From Candidatus Omnitrophota bacterium (lineage in GTDB: Bacteria > Omnitrophota > JACPQZ01): a stretch of 5,124 nucleotides of DNA. This document shows positions 4,924 to 5,124 of this stretch, in pieces (the stretch's first letter is position 1; each line of letters opens with the position of its first letter). Position numbers and translations under genes: made by a program. The notes beneath the pieces are model-generated. The model saw nothing but the letters and a program-made list of their open reading frames with translations, was not told where the DNA came from and searched no databases. The stretch lies in assembly GCA_016190205.1 (NCBI GenBank), contig JACPQZ010000051.1:1-5124 (forward strand), in the 5' to 3' direction.

Positions 4924-4945
4924 TGTTGGCAGCACGCGACACTGT

Positions 4946-5002
4946 GAGTATCATGCGGCTCAAGCTGCCGGTCCGGCCCGCAGCTTAGCCGCGGCGTTCG
5001 GG
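4946..5002 (+). other. attC5 recombination site with degenerate R''
   Basis: L'' GCGGCT-C-AAGCTGC (4955-4968) and L' GCAGCTTAGCCGC (4980-4992) pair over 13 bp with one extrahelical C, a very good attC stem, with an 11-base loop. R' is GTTCGGG (4996-5002), which keeps GTT but departs from the RRRY tail. The R'' position holds GAGTATC, lacking the AAC core. Confidence 0.75.
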
Positions 5003-5124
5003 TTCAAGAGAGATGGGATTGCGGAAACGATCTGCGGGGTGTATGGTTGCTCCGGACTGGCAAACCATTGGCCCGCAAGACCGTTCGAGTTCATGCCGTT
5101 CTTGATTGCCGACGGGACCCGGCA
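4997..5124. other. Start of a sixth unit, truncated by the window end
   Basis: This is sequence after the attC5 cut point. On the + strand a frame from GTG 5039 (VYGCSGLANHWPARP...) is open to the window edge. On the - strand a frame is open from the edge down to a stop at 4960-4962 inside attC5 (ending ...NPNAAAKLRAGPAA). Both have GC-rich third positions, so the coding strand cannot be decided. No ribosome binding site is convincing. It could be cassette 6 or flanking chromosome. Confidence 0.4.

Larger units (their letters stand above)
4238..4996 (+). mobile_element. Integron gene cassette 5 (HEPN-like protein)
   Basis: It starts at TTAGAC after G4237 and ends at G4996 of attC5. This is the one cassette whose own R'' (expected GTCTAAC) is not intact: at the right place is GAGTATC (4946-4952), four of seven matching. 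The right boundary therefore rests on the attC5 stem alone. Confidence 0.7.

Noticed and set aside
4300-4935. Long 211-codon frame on the - strand opposite the cassette 5 gene
   Set aside because: It mirrors the + strand gene, has no HEPN or other motif, and would run against the uniform cassette orientation; the + frame has the motif and fits the attC boundaries.
1-5124. CRISPR array, tRNA or rRNA genes, insertion sequences
   Set aside because: No regularly spaced repeats, no tRNA cloverleaf-like or rRNA sequence recognised, and no transposase-like frame seen on either strand.

Overview
The window is a stretch of bacterial integron cassette array: consecutive promoterless gene cassettes, all on the + strand, each closed by an attC recombination site. 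The strongest evidence is a pairing rule that can be read by eye. Each cassette begins just after the G of a GTTRRRY-like box (R'), and the same seven bases return as their reverse complement (R'') at the start of that cassette's own attC. The pairs are GTTCGCT (186) with AGCGAAC (658), GTTGGGT (710) with ACCCAAC (1806), GTTAGGC (1869) with GCCTAAC (2353 and 3287), and GTTAGAT (3521) with ATCTAAC (4177). Between the boxes lie imperfect hairpins whose left arm carries an extra unpaired base, as expected of attC. The sequence is GC-rich and tightly packed, and the attC sites differ in sequence, as in large chromosomal or environmental integrons. No integrase gene is visible and the species cannot be named.

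Layout. 1-186 is an upstream non-cassette or attI-like stretch with two small hairpins, a 13-codon ORF with a good ribosome binding site, and an inverted repeat. Cassette 1 (187-710) encodes a small protein with a candidate PD-(D/E)XK nuclease core. Cassette 2 (711-1869) encodes a 355-residue protein with a winged-helix-like N-terminus, a Pro-rich linker and a C-terminal TIR domain of the type found in defence effectors. Cassette 3 (1870-3521) is unusually long and carries two genes: a 140-residue helical protein, and a 299-residue protein with a HEPN-like C-terminus. A lone R'' box between them suggests two fused cassettes. It ends in an oddly long (about 240 bp), GC-rich, structured region instead of a compact attC. 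Cassette 4 (3522-4237) encodes a 206-residue stand-alone class III nucleotidyl cyclase. Cassette 5 (4238-4996) encodes a 220-residue protein with a HEPN-like Rx4H motif. From 4997 a sixth, truncated unit begins.

How the genes work together. Each cassette is its own mobile unit, so no operon is required, but the content looks like a defence store: a TIR domain (NAD+ hydrolase or nucleotide-binding type), two HEPN-like proteins (possible RNases), a nuclease-like fold and a nucleotidyl cyclase. A TIR protein and a class III cyclase in one array recalls Pycsar-type signalling, but they sit in separate cassettes and no cyclic-nucleotide-binding domain is recognisable in the TIR protein. A functional link is therefore only a hypothesis. 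All functional calls rest on motifs read by eye.
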